From contig WIXG01000190.1 of the NCBI GenBank assembly GCA_009869945.1, forward strand, positions 1 to 64,000: 64,000 bases of DNA. The letters run 5' to 3'. The stretch comes from Mesaphorura yosii. Taxonomy: Eukaryota; Arthropoda; Collembola; Poduromorpha; Tullbergiidae. The first letter of the stretch is position 1. Each line of letters opens with the position of its first letter. The notes beneath the pieces were generated by a model. That model saw only the letters and a list, made by a program, of their open reading frames with translations, made no database searches and had not been told where the DNA came from. Below are positions 26,601 through 45,027 of the stretch, piece after piece. The translations under genes and the position numbers were made by a program.

Positions 26601-29600
26601 TTAAATCAAGAGCGGTCTCCTGCGTCATGGGCAATGGTTACGTCTCTGCAAATACGAGTCAGTTCCTGCTAATCGTCGCAATCTCGGGCAGTAATTGTAA
26701 TAAAAGTCGGTGTCTGCCATGTGCCAATCTGTTACTGGCAGGCAATGGGCTGTAACAGCTTCCCACATTGGACTAAACTGCGTCCTGAGCTCGGTGTAAA
26801 TTCTTAGGTGAATGACTGAAAGAACCAATTTCAAGCACCTGTAACAGGAGTGCAGCAATAATGAGTCAATTTCAGTCAATTTCCTTGCCGCGGCTTCATA
26901 TTTCATGTCACAACCATCTCAGTGTAATAGATGTTTAACAAGATAATCATTCCTACTAAAATTGCAATGACACTATTTAAATGTCTGAAAAGTGTTTCGT
27001 AGCACACGACACAATTAATGTCAAATGAGAGCACGTTCTGTCTGCTATTATGCGCCATGAATGCCTGACGGGTTACCAATTATGATTGAAAATATAAGCC
27101 GTCGCTGTGCCAGTTGTTAGCCGGTTGCGTAATGTAAGACAGGACGGACAAGAATTCAACGACACTGCTTTGTGCCCTGCGTCATGATAATTATTCAGAG
27201 AAAAGATATCTTAATGAATAGTGGAGACAAAATAAGGAAATGATTCAGAGTCGTACAAAATCTGAGCTGCCTACTTGCTACGCTTGCAATGGTTCGTTGT
27301 TTGCTGACATGCTATAATTAAAAGCGAGGAGTTAACAGACAGTTAGTAGTGCGTACTTTCGCATTGTACACCATTTTCGATATGCAAAGTGCCAATGTAT
27401 TCCCATTCCACGTACATAGCGAAATCGCTTTAATTTTAAACAGCCCTTGCTTAAGTTGCTTAATTTATGTATCGAAACTTGATCACGCGACAAGTTCACA
27501 CCAAAAAGTTCGCCCTGAAACTTTTGCCGAACGTATTCTCCTTCTTTTGAACTCATATGATTCTTTCCCTGAAAAGCGTGCCCAAATTCGGGCAATGGTG
27601 AATGTTGTAGGCCTACTTTCAAATCGAAGGAAATGCGAGCTCGCGAATTTCTCGCAGCACAGTAGGAAAAGTTTCATGTTTGTGCCTCACATTCGAAATC
27701 ACGTTTTAATTTATGAAAAGGAGTGGCAGCAAATTGTGGTGAATAATCTGCGCTCATCAGCTTGTTCGAAATGCTTTATTACCTTGCAGTTTGACACCAA
27801 CTTCTGAAACGCTGTGTAAGTAACAAACGGTAAATTATTTCCGAGCCTCACACAGTAATTACAATTGCATCTCGCATTGCATGGGCATGGGCACAGATCG
27901 AGTTACGACGTGGACCTCCTTAATTGAATTTATTCTGCGCTCATCTGCGTAATTCAATATTTAATGCTGCTGGCTTGTCACATGTTTTAGTGCAATAAAC
28001 CTCCCGTTCCCAGTGCGAAATTTGATTACTTTCGTGACTGATTAGAAGTGTAGTGTTTCGACCTTTGACCTGATTTCTGTCCGCACACAAAAGTCAGTGT
28101 ACAAAGAATTCAAAAGTGTTTCAGATTCTTTTGGGTTTTCGTTGAAAGTTGTGAAGCCCACAAACTTGTCTGCATCGCCCTTGTAGCGCCTTCGAGAAGG
28201 ATGAATGCGAAACGATGCTTTTATGGTTGCACATTGTGACGGCTCAAAGTTGCACTTGTCTTTACTCACTCTTCATATTTCAAAAGAAAATTGATACGTT
28301 TCTAAAATAATGAGTTGCATTGAGGACCGTTGATTCACAACTTTTATTTTTATTATCCAAAAATTTACATCGTAAAATTCTTTTGAAATTGCCAAGTCCC
28401 AAAGAGTACGAAATATGCAGTATCAATGATTGGAAAACGAATGAAAATCAAGTTCATTGAAGTTTTTGTTGAAAAAGGTAGCATAATGCATTTTGCTTAA
28501 GCAGTTCCCCTCTCGCAAGTACGAGTGGATTTCAATACCAACAGCCCTAAATTAAATACGATGACTTCTTCATTTTCTCAATTGAGAGTCTGATCAGGCA
28601 CTTCCCAGACAGAGGAAGAAAGTTTCTCAAACAAGCGCCGGCTATAAGATTGAGATATTCGCTCCAATTTACAGTCAATCGATGAATTTGGCAGTAGCAG
28701 CGTGAAATTTGCATAGCTGCCACTGAAGTGAGGAACGTCTGCATGTACTTTCTACACCTGTAAGGTCGTTGAAGCAGCCGGCGATAAAGATCAAGTTGTA
28801 GTCATGATTCAAGTAATTCCATATAAATTACAGAGTTCTGATTGCGGGGCAACATCGTCTAACCTATATTGCTTTGTCTAAATAAGGTGTTGTTGTCCTG
28901 CAAGTACAGAGAATTACAATTTTGAACTAGATTCACGAAAGTCGAAGTCGATTCATCAGATTATAGCTCTGTGCGTGTTTTGTTATTACAGTTACATTAT
29001 AAACAGAGGTAAAGTAATCGCCCAGTGGCGAATTTAGGTTGAAATCATAAATGGTAGTCACACCTTGCTAACGCATCCATTAATTCGGACTCTGTAGAGA
29101 ATAATTTATCATGGCACGGAGTATCAATAATATTTTATGCAGCGGATCTGTCTTAATAACACTCGTGGGGTCTCTCGAGTTCTGAGATTGCCTGTGATAA
29201 AAGTAATTGTCAATACATGAGGCTTCCGATGAAGTTGGCCCTATAAATACTCCTCACAAACTCCGGTAATCACTGAGCATAGAATCAAGTAGGGAATGAA
29301 ACGAACGAGATGACACAACTCCTGATCGCCGACAATCCTTTTGCATTGGCAATTGGAGTTATTAGAGTTGAGATGAAAATATCTGCGGCCAACTCCGCAA
29401 TTGTGTACCAGCAAAAAGGCGATGATGCCTGCGATCTGCGCTTAAACAATATTTAAAGATAAGGATTATCATAACTGTACCGCGTGTGAGTTACTTCCTA
29501 TTTTAATGCATTGCACATTTCCGCGCTGTCATCTTTACAATCGCGTTCACAATCGGACAGGCATGTTACTCACGCTGCTTCTGTGAGCTCGTGTGAATTA

Positions 29601-31299
29601 TTAGATAACGAACCGGTATGTCGAGTTGCCTACTGAATACTGCCACCAACCGTCAACACGTATCTGCAATCTAACTGTCAAGACATTAATTTTGTCGTGC
29701 AGTGGGTCTTTGAAATAATGAACTTTAAATTACAAGATGCGCTGGACACGTTGACTCTATAGACAGCTTCACAAAAAGTGTCACATCTTTATCTTTTAAT
29801 CGTGCGTCCAAAGATTATATGGGCTACAGGCGACAGCTTATTAATGCCAAGCTTTTACTAACCAAATGCATATTTTAATTATGGACTCGGCTAAACTGGG
29901 ACATGTGGAAGAATTAATTTTGTGCTTCATAACTGTTCCATTTACTGAGTACGGTGACTTCCTATGATGCGGACTATTTTAATATCATTTTCTGCCTGCG
30001 TACGTTAAATTCACGAATCAAAACCATTAGTCGTTTTCATCAAGCGTGCAAAATAGGACAACTGTTCTAAGTAAGATTCTGATCTTCGGTTTACTTCGCC
30101 CAATTGTCATAGCTTGGCACCTGCAACATGGTTCATGGTTGGCTCAGCCTGGGAAGAAAACACACAGGAGAAGGGTCGCAGTCATTGGACATCGAATTAC
30201 AAAAATCGAGATCACTACTGAAAAGAATACGCACGTTCGAATTGTGTTCTCGCCCTTCGAAGGGGCCTTTGGAGCTACCAGAACCAGAATTTGCTACCAT
30301 ATCGCGGATATGCAGGGTATAAAAGATTCCGCAATGCAATTTTCTCAGGGTCCTTCTCAGGCCAATGCCTTTTGTTTTCCTCTGCATTATTGGCATCCCG
30401 TATTGCATAACACTGAAACCCTCTGGAGGCCAGCAGAGCCGAGAGGAATGCCAGGGCAGGCAAGAAGGTCCCAGTCCGAGTTGAGATTCTCTGTGCATTC
30501 ACCGTTCACCTGTTGGTTACTCTGTGCGTGCGTAATGCTTGCAATGTGAAGTGTCTTGCCTTGGGAAATTCGGTTGCTGTCGGTCTGTCAGAGACGAGCG
30601 TTATTACAAAAACTTGTTTCAATGGAATTTGCTTTACGTTACGCTACAAGGTGTATGTTTTACAGTAGTAATTCGGTCGACGCAACAATGAAGCCTAATA
30701 TCGAACAATAACAAAAGTGCAGTTCCCTTTGTACTTTGTGGTAGGACCTTGATGGCCTTCCTTTAGCTCATTCAGCCTAATCTATTCCGTCAAGTGTATC
30801 TTTACTGCTTCAGTTGCTCCAAATTAACTCGTTAGACTTAATTAATATTTCGTGCCTTTTCAATTGGCATTGCAACTTGGCAATCAATATTACTGTAAAC
30901 CTGTTCCTAGTTGGCTACGATATCCATAGGTCAGGCAACGTGATCTTCGTTTCTCAACAGTGTCAATCAAATCGCTTGGTATTCGTACACCCTCAACAAG
31001 CTTCTTTAGTACAAGCAAAGGACGAAACAGCAGGAAGGAATCAAAAATTGGAGTTGGAATAATCATGGATCTGGATTCATACTAGCTGCCATTTAATTCT
31101 AGGCTGATTTCTGTCAGAAACATTTGTCAGGTAACGCCAATAGCATGTCATACCATACAAGTAGGTAATTCGTAAGTGTTAAGCGCAAAATTATACTCAT
31201 TTTACAGATTTGTTTTTGAACCATCCTGAAGCGTGATGATTTAGAAACGATTTTGGGGTTAGGATTCATTGAGCGACCTTATTCTGGGGTGAAGTTACT
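14612..31299. other. gene-poor stretch (about 16.7 kb)
   Basis: No set of exons with matching phases could be built here on either strand. Open frames are short, overlap on both strands and lack family motifs. The longest are a 152-codon frame at 27349-27807, a 145-codon frame at 26318-26755 and a 167-codon frame at 30046-30549. There is a short GGT microsatellite near 26155-26171, and the DNA is rich in AATTAA/TTAATT-type words. It may hold distal regulatory DNA of the flanking genes, lineage-specific transcripts, or UTR exons that cannot be read by eye. Confidence 0.5.
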
Positions 31300-32776
31300 A
31301 TGGCCAGTAATGGAAATGGACGGATTGCCACCGGCCAGCAGGCTTGCACAGCCCGGGAGAAAAAGCTGCGAAGCTCGATTGGCCAGCAACAGCAGTGAGT
31401 GGATTGGAAATTATTGTGAAACAGGTGGATACAATTTTGTTAATCCACAATTATTTCACCAGGAAAAGTATACCAGATTGGACAGATGGTGATGGCAAAG
31501 AAGATTCGTTTGAATGGAAGACACCAACCTCTGACATTCTTGGTCTCAAGCAAAGCCTTAATTTTGAATGCAGTAATTCAATCCCAATCAACTTTTCCGA
31601 AGCGTGGTCTTTTTTCCAGGCCTCGGACATGTCCCAGTTTATGGTAAGAAAAATGCAACTATGGGCGAGGCAGGATATCGTATTAGCAGTTTTTGATATA
31701 TAGGCCAAATTGGATACGGAAGTTCCATTGAACACAATTCGCAGTAAATTGACTGGATTTATGAGAAATCCTCCGTTGAAGCCTAAACTGGTGGCACAGA
31801 GGGATCTAATATTTGCCGTTGCAGCTTGTAAGAACTCTCTGCAGAAAATCTCACTGTAGAGGTTTCCTGAAGTTCTAATTTTGAGCACTCGTTATCACAG
31901 GTCCGATGAACAATGACTTATCTGTGCATCGTCGAATTCTGCAAAGTATTTACGTTTTCATGACAAGGAATCCCTCTTGTCCACGATATGGAAATCACTG
32001 GGAAGAAGTCGGATTCCAGGTAAGGTTCAGGGAGCTTTTGTACCATTGAGGAATATTTCATGCGTAAAATTCATCTGGGTAACTGAACTTGAAATTAGGG
32101 ACAAGACCCTGCCAGTGATCTTCGAGGAGTAGGAATGTTGGGAGCTTTACAACTTCTGTATCTCAGTTCGTCACAAGAAACTAAGGATACTCTGGCACCA
32201 GACTTGTTAGCTTTATCAAGGCATCCAATATACGAGTTCCCACTGGCCGTCCTAAGTCTGAACGTGACAAAAATGACGCTGGACTCCTTTAGAGACGGCA
32301 TACTGAATAGGTTTGTCGTTTACAATCCGGTGTGATAAATGTTTGAAACTGACACTTTCATTTGTTTAGGTTCTGCAATAAGAAGGACGACGCGATAGCG
32401 GTTTTAAATCGGTTTTACTTGTCAATCATGTACCGGCTCTACAGGAAATGGAAGGATAACAAAGTTACGGTTCACAACTGCAGTTTTCTTATGAAAGGTG
32501 AGACTGGTGTTTCGTCATTTAACATACTTGTTAATGTTGCACGCATGCGAATGATTGCTCCAAAGTAAATGTGTATTTACAGCGGTTGAAAAATGGTGTC
32601 GGACCCATCCAAGGAAAACATTCGCCAAAATGAATAAATACCTGGCTGCGAATGGAAGCTCCGACGTACTTGAAGTTGAAGACAAGAAACAACACCCGAA
32701 ATTTGACGGAGACTCTAACGGCCAAAGTCTCTCTTGGCTCGATCTCACAAAGCCTTCTTTGGAAGTATTTATTTAA
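31300..32776 (+). CDS. ELMO domain-containing protein
   Basis: ELMOD proteins are GTPase-activating proteins for Arf/Arl small GTPases. Seven exons keep frame: 31300-31394, 31463-31643, 31704-31827, 31901-32019, 32099-32310, 32370-32497 and 32583-32776, giving 350 residues. The ELMO domain is clear: HWEEVGFQ at the end of exon 4 joins GQDPASDLRGVGMLGALQLL in exon 5. That carries the conserved Arg of the WxxxGFQxxDPxxDxRG motif, the residue linked to GAP activity. Exon 5 continues with HPIYEFPLAVLSLN, and exon 6 has the late NRFY segment. Upstream, exons 1-3 have no named domain. Length suits an ELMOD1/2/3-type protein; I cannot choose the paralogue, though ELMOD3 fits the size. The stop at 32774-32776 may be bypassed by a 33-nt intron leading to the exons at 32798-35154. 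Confidence 0.88.
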
Positions 32777-32797
32777 TTGATTTTTTATGACACGAAG

Positions 32798-35154
32798 ATC
32801 TCTTCAACATCACTGGGCCTCAGTGCCACAAATATTCCTAAAAAAATTACAATATTTAGCTTCTCAAATGTACAGGTATATGTTTTAGACTTTCATATCA
32901 TTCCATTGTTATTTCTCAACAATGGACTGATGCATCCGACAATCGCACGCGTATCTGGAAATCCAGATTGTGTTCATAATTGTTGGAAAACTCCAAGGTT
33001 TAGTTTCCTTTTATACGTCCTTACTAAAATGTACGCGTACACAACGAATGTAATCGAGTATGAGCTGTGTTATTATTTTCTAAAGAATAATAGAGAAGTA
33101 GTATCGAAGAAACACACTTTTGCTTTAATTTATGTTTTTTTAATATCCTGACTATTTTGTAAAGTAGTCGCTGTGCACTTATTTACATTCAACATTTCAG
33201 ATCTCACTGGTTCCTGTTAAGCTTGTAAAGAAATGTATGATAATCGACTATTCAAAGGTTTGCTCAAAGATGTTGGCCATGATTACTTTTGCCTTACCAT
33301 TTCCATTCTGTTCTTAAGTACTCAGAGTACCAGTAATTTGAGGACAAATGTAAAGCCATCTTAATTAAGCAATCCATCCCGTTTTGACAAATCAAAATGT
33401 AATGGACAATCGAAACCAAACATGCAAATGACAACAAAGTATAGAATGAGTATTTTGCCTTTACTGATAACTGAACTGCTCGACGATGCGTCTAGACTTG
33501 ACAGTTAACATGCCTTCTACTTAAAAAGAGGCTGAAAGGATTTGCTAATGGTCAGTAGCTGACTACACAATTTGCACTTTGCCCAATCACTGGTCTTAGC
33601 CAACTGTCATTTTGTAATATGTTTTTCTACCAAAGCTCAAGTTTTAGTAGTATTTTAAAGAATTGTGGATGCCTTTCATTTACGTAAAATGCACAAGATG
33701 GGTAGTAAAAGTAGAATTGTCTCGTACATTCACTTTTGCACATCTTTGTTTGTACAAAACACAAACTACGCTTATTAATTTCGAGGTTTCAATAAAATAA
33801 GATTGTTTCACTGATTGCATTTTAATTAACTCCAGTGGAATATGGCTCTTTGCTTTCTAGTTTGCCCCATCCAAGTTCAAGAGAGATGCAGCATTTTCCG
33901 GCTTCCTCAACGGCCCAACCATGGCGAAACGCCAAATGTGCGTACAGTTTCAGACTATCTTAAATATCAACACGGGAAGCGTGGAACTTCTTGCCTCAGT
34001 TCACGTGGGATCAAAAGATGCGAAGGATTACTACGGTAAAGTGGGCCAAGAGTGCCTGCGTTAGCTCGAGTTAATTTATGAATGCTATTCGCAGTTCTTC
34101 AATAATGGATTCCATTTTGAGGTGTCAAAATGTTCTAGTGATACACAGTCTCAGCTTGTAGACACGGAGAATTGCAAATGGAAACTTGAGAGTTGTACTT
34201 TTACAGCATTCATGAAAAATTATGAATCAGGGACATCACGTCATTTGTACTTCCATTCAAACCGGAAGTAACTTGACATTTGCACTACTTATTAGTCAGA
34301 TTCTCATCAAATTGGTGAATGCACTTGTGCTGTGATTAATATATAGTAATGTGCCGTGCAGAGTGCGGTGTCCTTTCCGTGTAGCACTCGATGGGACCAT
34401 TCACATGGCAGTGCAAGATGCAAGTGCTGTGAACTGTTTACTGTGAACGTGCAAATGTGCAGACTGCAAAAGTGAAAAGACTCGTTTCATGCAAACAGTT
34501 AATACAAATCATAATTCATAAATAACGTATGTACGTACTTAAAGAGTAAATTAAAGGACTACTTAATATTATTATTTCTATCCCTATTCTTGTCCCGTTT
34601 AATTTGACTCGCATTTTAATTTTAGTCACACGGGCTCAACGAATAGCGTGCAACATATAATCTTAACTAGATTGGGGCAAATATTTATTCGTGGAAACGA
34701 CGATCGACAGTTACAAATGCGGTCGTATAGCTTTTAACTTGCTCTAGTTTAAAGATCAAGGTGTGTACCGTCTTGTTGTGAAACCAATGACCTTGCGCCG
34801 CTTTCAGCCATATTAGTCATATCTTTGTCTCTGGACCACTGATTCATCTGCTCATATTCTTTGACGACGAAGAATTCAGTAACGACAGTTGCTCAGTGAA
34901 TATTGCGGCCTTGAATTTAAGAAGACATTCTAACCTCTACAAACGAACCAAGCTCAAGATTGTAAGTCATTCCGACTCTTCAATTTCGTTTGTGCTGGTG
35001 ACAGCAATTGATTGATTCACATCTTTGTACGACTTTCTTGTAGAAATCCAAGCCTTTGAAGTACGAAAGGGGATTATTGATTGACACTGCAATCACGAGA
35101 GCAAAAAGTCAAATCAAGTGGATTGTTAGCCGCCCTATTTTCTCTGAGAAGTAA
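32798..35154 (+). CDS. unrecognised exons downstream of the ELMO gene
   Basis: Six exons follow in one continuous frame: 32798-32875, 33201-33257, 33861-34040, 34095-34267, 34808-34961 (or from 34817) and 35044-35154, ending in TAA; about 247 residues. Each joins a plausible donor and acceptor, and all phases agree, so chance is unlikely. No start codon is seen for the first exon. Its acceptor would follow a 33-nt intron from within the ELMO gene's last exon (donor at 32765), which would make a single 597-residue protein. The alternative is a separate gene whose first exon I missed. The sequence has no family I recognise: QMCVQFQTILNINTGSVELL, FFNNGFHFEVSKC, FVSGPLIHLLIFFDDEEF and RAKSQIKWIVSRPIFSEK near the end. 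An AATAAA lies at 35510-35515. Confidence 0.5.
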
Positions 35155-36268
35155 TACTGAAGGTAATTTATGCAATCATTTTGTGGCCTTGAAAGTTTTC
35201 CGTATCGGTTCAAGATAATAGGAAGTTAGGAAAGCACAAAAGAAGCGTTGGATCCTTTGTAGTATTTAATGAGACCGTTAATATGATGAGATTAGGCGAA
35301 AAGAGAAATTCTAACGCGCTAGTGATCGCGAAATTTTCATTAAATACTAAACTAGTCCAGGTTAGATTGTACAGGTGCGCAGTAGTTTGTCGTAACGCTT
35401 AAAGATCGCTTGTTACAAACGGCTTCGGTTTTTGTAGCTGTTCTGTATAAACAGACTCGCCTTTCGCCACTCTTCTCTTGCTCACTTGCTCGAGTTTGTT
35501 GAATTATAAAATAAATACTGTCTGAGTTCATTAGACGCCACATATTGGGCAAGCTAATAAACAAATGTGAGCCGGTATTGATTTGTTTAAAGTAGAGATT
35601 TTCTTGAGAACCGGGTTCGTCTAATTGAGGAAATGAGAAAGGTGACTCTTTTGTCGTTGCATATGAAGTGAGCGTCTGGCATGGAGTCACATAACGGTAG
35701 TGTATTTATCATCGGGACTTTCGGGCTCATATCTAGCTAAGAGCCTGCTTGCTGTGTTATCCTTACGGTAAGGATTCGGTCTCAGTGGTGTTGGGTGAAA
35801 TACAGCAGCATCGAATCTGAAGTCCGAAAATCATTACTTGAATTCATTCATCCTCATTTCAAATATATCTGCTTATCAAATAAAGTCCATCATTTGGGGG
35901 TAATAGTAGGGAGCCGCAGCCTTGAGAGGCCCTGGTTGAGTCTGACTATGTTGGAACAGGTCATACGAATCAATGTATTCGACATATATTCTTGTGAAAT
36001 GCTAAGCCCAGCCTTGGATAACAGTTTACGAAAGAGTAAAGATAAAAGTAAAGATTATCTGAAATGTATGAATCATGAATGTCGCTCTTCGTTTTTCTTC
36101 CCGTAACTCATCCACGTATCCCTTTTTCTATATTATAGTGAGAGAATCAAGTGCTCCTTGGATTTGACATGTGACTTTCGTGGAATTAAGTTGATCAACT
36201 CAACTCAAAGCCCGTGGTTACGACCAGCTACTGCCAGCTCATCCCGGAAGGCATAAATTAGGGGCGGA
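35155..36268. other. spacer upstream of the PCTAIRE kinase
   Basis: Holds AATAAA at 35510-35515, a candidate end for the preceding exons. A 112-codon minus-strand frame at 35352-35690 has no recognisable features. The promoter of the upstream kinase exon should lie in the right half, but no clear TATA box is seen. Confidence 0.45.
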
Positions 36269-42991
<6,723 letters not shown>

Positions 42992-44741
42992 TTCGAATAC
43001 GGGGACAGGCTGGACAGTTTCAAGTGGTTTATGAACTGTGAGTTTCGATAATTGTGATGCAAGGGGTGACTTCGAAAAGTTATACTCTTCGAAATTCTTC
43101 GAGGTAATTGTCATGCAACAGAAAGTGGGCATTGAACAGCAGATTAAATCCAATACAACAGTTGGACTAAAACGTTATTATGCCAGCACAGCGCTATTCC
43201 TTCGTTAGGTTAGTTTGAAGTACGTTTGACCTCGTAATTTTGTCTACGTCCAAAGTCGTTGTACGAAGCCAGCATCGCATACTGCTAGGCTGTCACTTTT
43301 AGAATCAGTTTATAATATTTTGCTGCCATTTCCAGCACCTTCCCTAAGTGTCAAGTGTAGTCTGTTTTTCCAGCAACGCCGGGACAGGAGTTTATCTTGC
43401 AACTGTTTACAGCGTCCAACATTCTGAACATTTTTTGTGAAGTCAGATTTTGAACGTACGTGTGCTATTGTTCTTACCCTCTTATCATATATTGATAGGA
43501 AGCAGTGCATGGATTCTCTACCCAAACCACGTTTTATACTAGAAGTCAATAGTATTAGGCCACTCTTTTTGTCAAACTATAGCTAATAGGTGAGATGGGC
43601 TGCTCCTACTTGCGCATTTATGCGACATGATTGCCAAACTAATGAGGTATCTCAATTTTATATTCTATTAAAATCAGCAGCTAGCAAGTGAAATGCAAAG
43701 GAATGCAGAGATGACTTAAGAGTATTGAAGTTTGAACAAATTTATGATCTAATTTATTGTGGAAATGAACGACTATCAATTTGAGATTATTAATTGAGTA
43801 GAGGTAGACAACGTCATGTGAGCTAATTCGTATGGGTGAAGCAGAGGTGAACACAGCCAGCTTAATTTTATAGCTAATTTTAGAAGTCATGACATCTATT
43901 TTCGCTGAAATGTCCGGCGTAGACGTAGCCAGAACTTTGGTGGATATCGCGCGTGAAAGTGTAGTGAGATAACTTTAGGCGTAGAGATAGCGAGAGTACT
44001 TGATTACTCTTGGCAACTTGACAGTAGCAGACGCTCGTGGCGTGGAAGAGTTGTCATGCCACGGTGCAATTAGAAATCAGAACCATGGTTGTACACCGTA
44101 ATTGCTGTGAAACCTCTTCAAGGTGTGGCTCAGCCCAAAAGTCCAAGATCTGTCAATGCATCTTTTGCATGTAAGTTAAGTTAGCCATTCGTAACAACGT
44201 AGATTGAGTAGACTGATGCCGGAAGAGTATTTGACGTCCAGCTGTCCAGCCTGCGGTAACATGTAGCTGGTAGGATTTATCAGTGGATTTTAAGTACGAC
44301 ATATCTATTCTATACTAAAGTAACTAACTTATACTTTTTGGCAAAGAGTCTTCAGTCTCGTAGTTGATTGCTATAAGAGCTCCCGTAACTACACTGTTTG
44401 GAAAATTATGAGATTTTGGCAAACTGGATGCAAAGCCTACAAAGTCATTGCAAAAGTGCATCCAGGCAAAGTCCTTTGCATCCACGATGATTACTTAACT
44501 AACTATGCTGCAAACCCCAGAAACAGGGCTGCCATCACTTAAATTCCATTAATTTTTGTCAACAAGCTAGTTACGAGCACTCTTCTTTTACGAGTCAGCT
44601 ACGAAACTGAACTCTCTTTGCGTTTTGGCGTAAGGAACTATATTTTGTATCGACTGTGATCTAATTTCTATTAATATACGATGTTGTGTACTGTGGATTT
44701 ACGTACAAACTGATAACGGTGATAATGATGATGTACTGATC
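42992..44741 (+). other. probable long 3' UTR of the PCTAIRE kinase
   Basis: From the TAA at 42989-42991 to the first AATAAA on this strand at 44742 is 1.75 kb. No phase-consistent coding exons or known motifs were found on either strand. It could instead be mostly intergenic if a variant signal is used earlier. Confidence 0.45.
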
Positions 44742-44747
44742 AATAAA
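44742..44747 (+). terminator. polyadenylation signal, PCTAIRE kinase
   Basis: AATAAA, the first canonical hexamer on the plus strand after the kinase stop codon. Confidence 0.5.
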
Positions 44748-44773
44748 CACGTGAAACCAACACAAAGTCCTCG

Positions 44774-44800
44774 TTTATTTCCGCATTTCCTTGATTTATT
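44774..44800 (-). terminator. polyadenylation signals, lipocalin
   Basis: Two minus-strand AATAAA hexamers, at 44800-44795 and 44779-44774, lie about 230-250 bp beyond the lipocalin stop at 45028. They face the kinase's signal at 44742-44747, so cleavage sites of the two convergent genes should nearly coincide or overlap. Confidence 0.55.
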
Positions 44801-45027
44801 TAATTACAATGTGCATGTCTGGCCAACTCTTTATTCGAGTAATTGGAGGTTCAGCGAACGTGTCATGATTTGTCGCAGTCATGCAATTATAATTGAAATG
44901 TCAATGAATTTAAGCATGCACAGCACTAATACGGAAGCTCTACACTATTCAACAATAACGAAATTAAATTAAGACATTGGAATCTAAACAAAATTTAGTT
45001 TTGGTTTTCCTGAGATTCTTCCGGTGT

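Noticed and set aside
26318-26755. 145-codon plus-strand frame
   Set aside because: Composition is not protein-like and no domain, splice partner or polyadenylation signal fits.
27349-27807. 152-codon plus-strand frame, starting at GTG
   Set aside because: No family motif, no matching exons nearby, and an antisense frame overlaps it; it reads like chance openness.
30046-30549. 167-codon plus-strand frame, with a stretch (VFLCIIGIP in another frame) recalling two-pore potassium channels
   Set aside because: No GYG selectivity filter, no second repeat and no splice-linked neighbours; frames on both strands are open because the DNA is locally GC-rich.
32777-33151. 124-codon frame directly after the ELMO stop
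   Set aside because: Only its first part (32798-32875) fits a spliced exon chain; the rest is an AT-rich intron reading open by chance.
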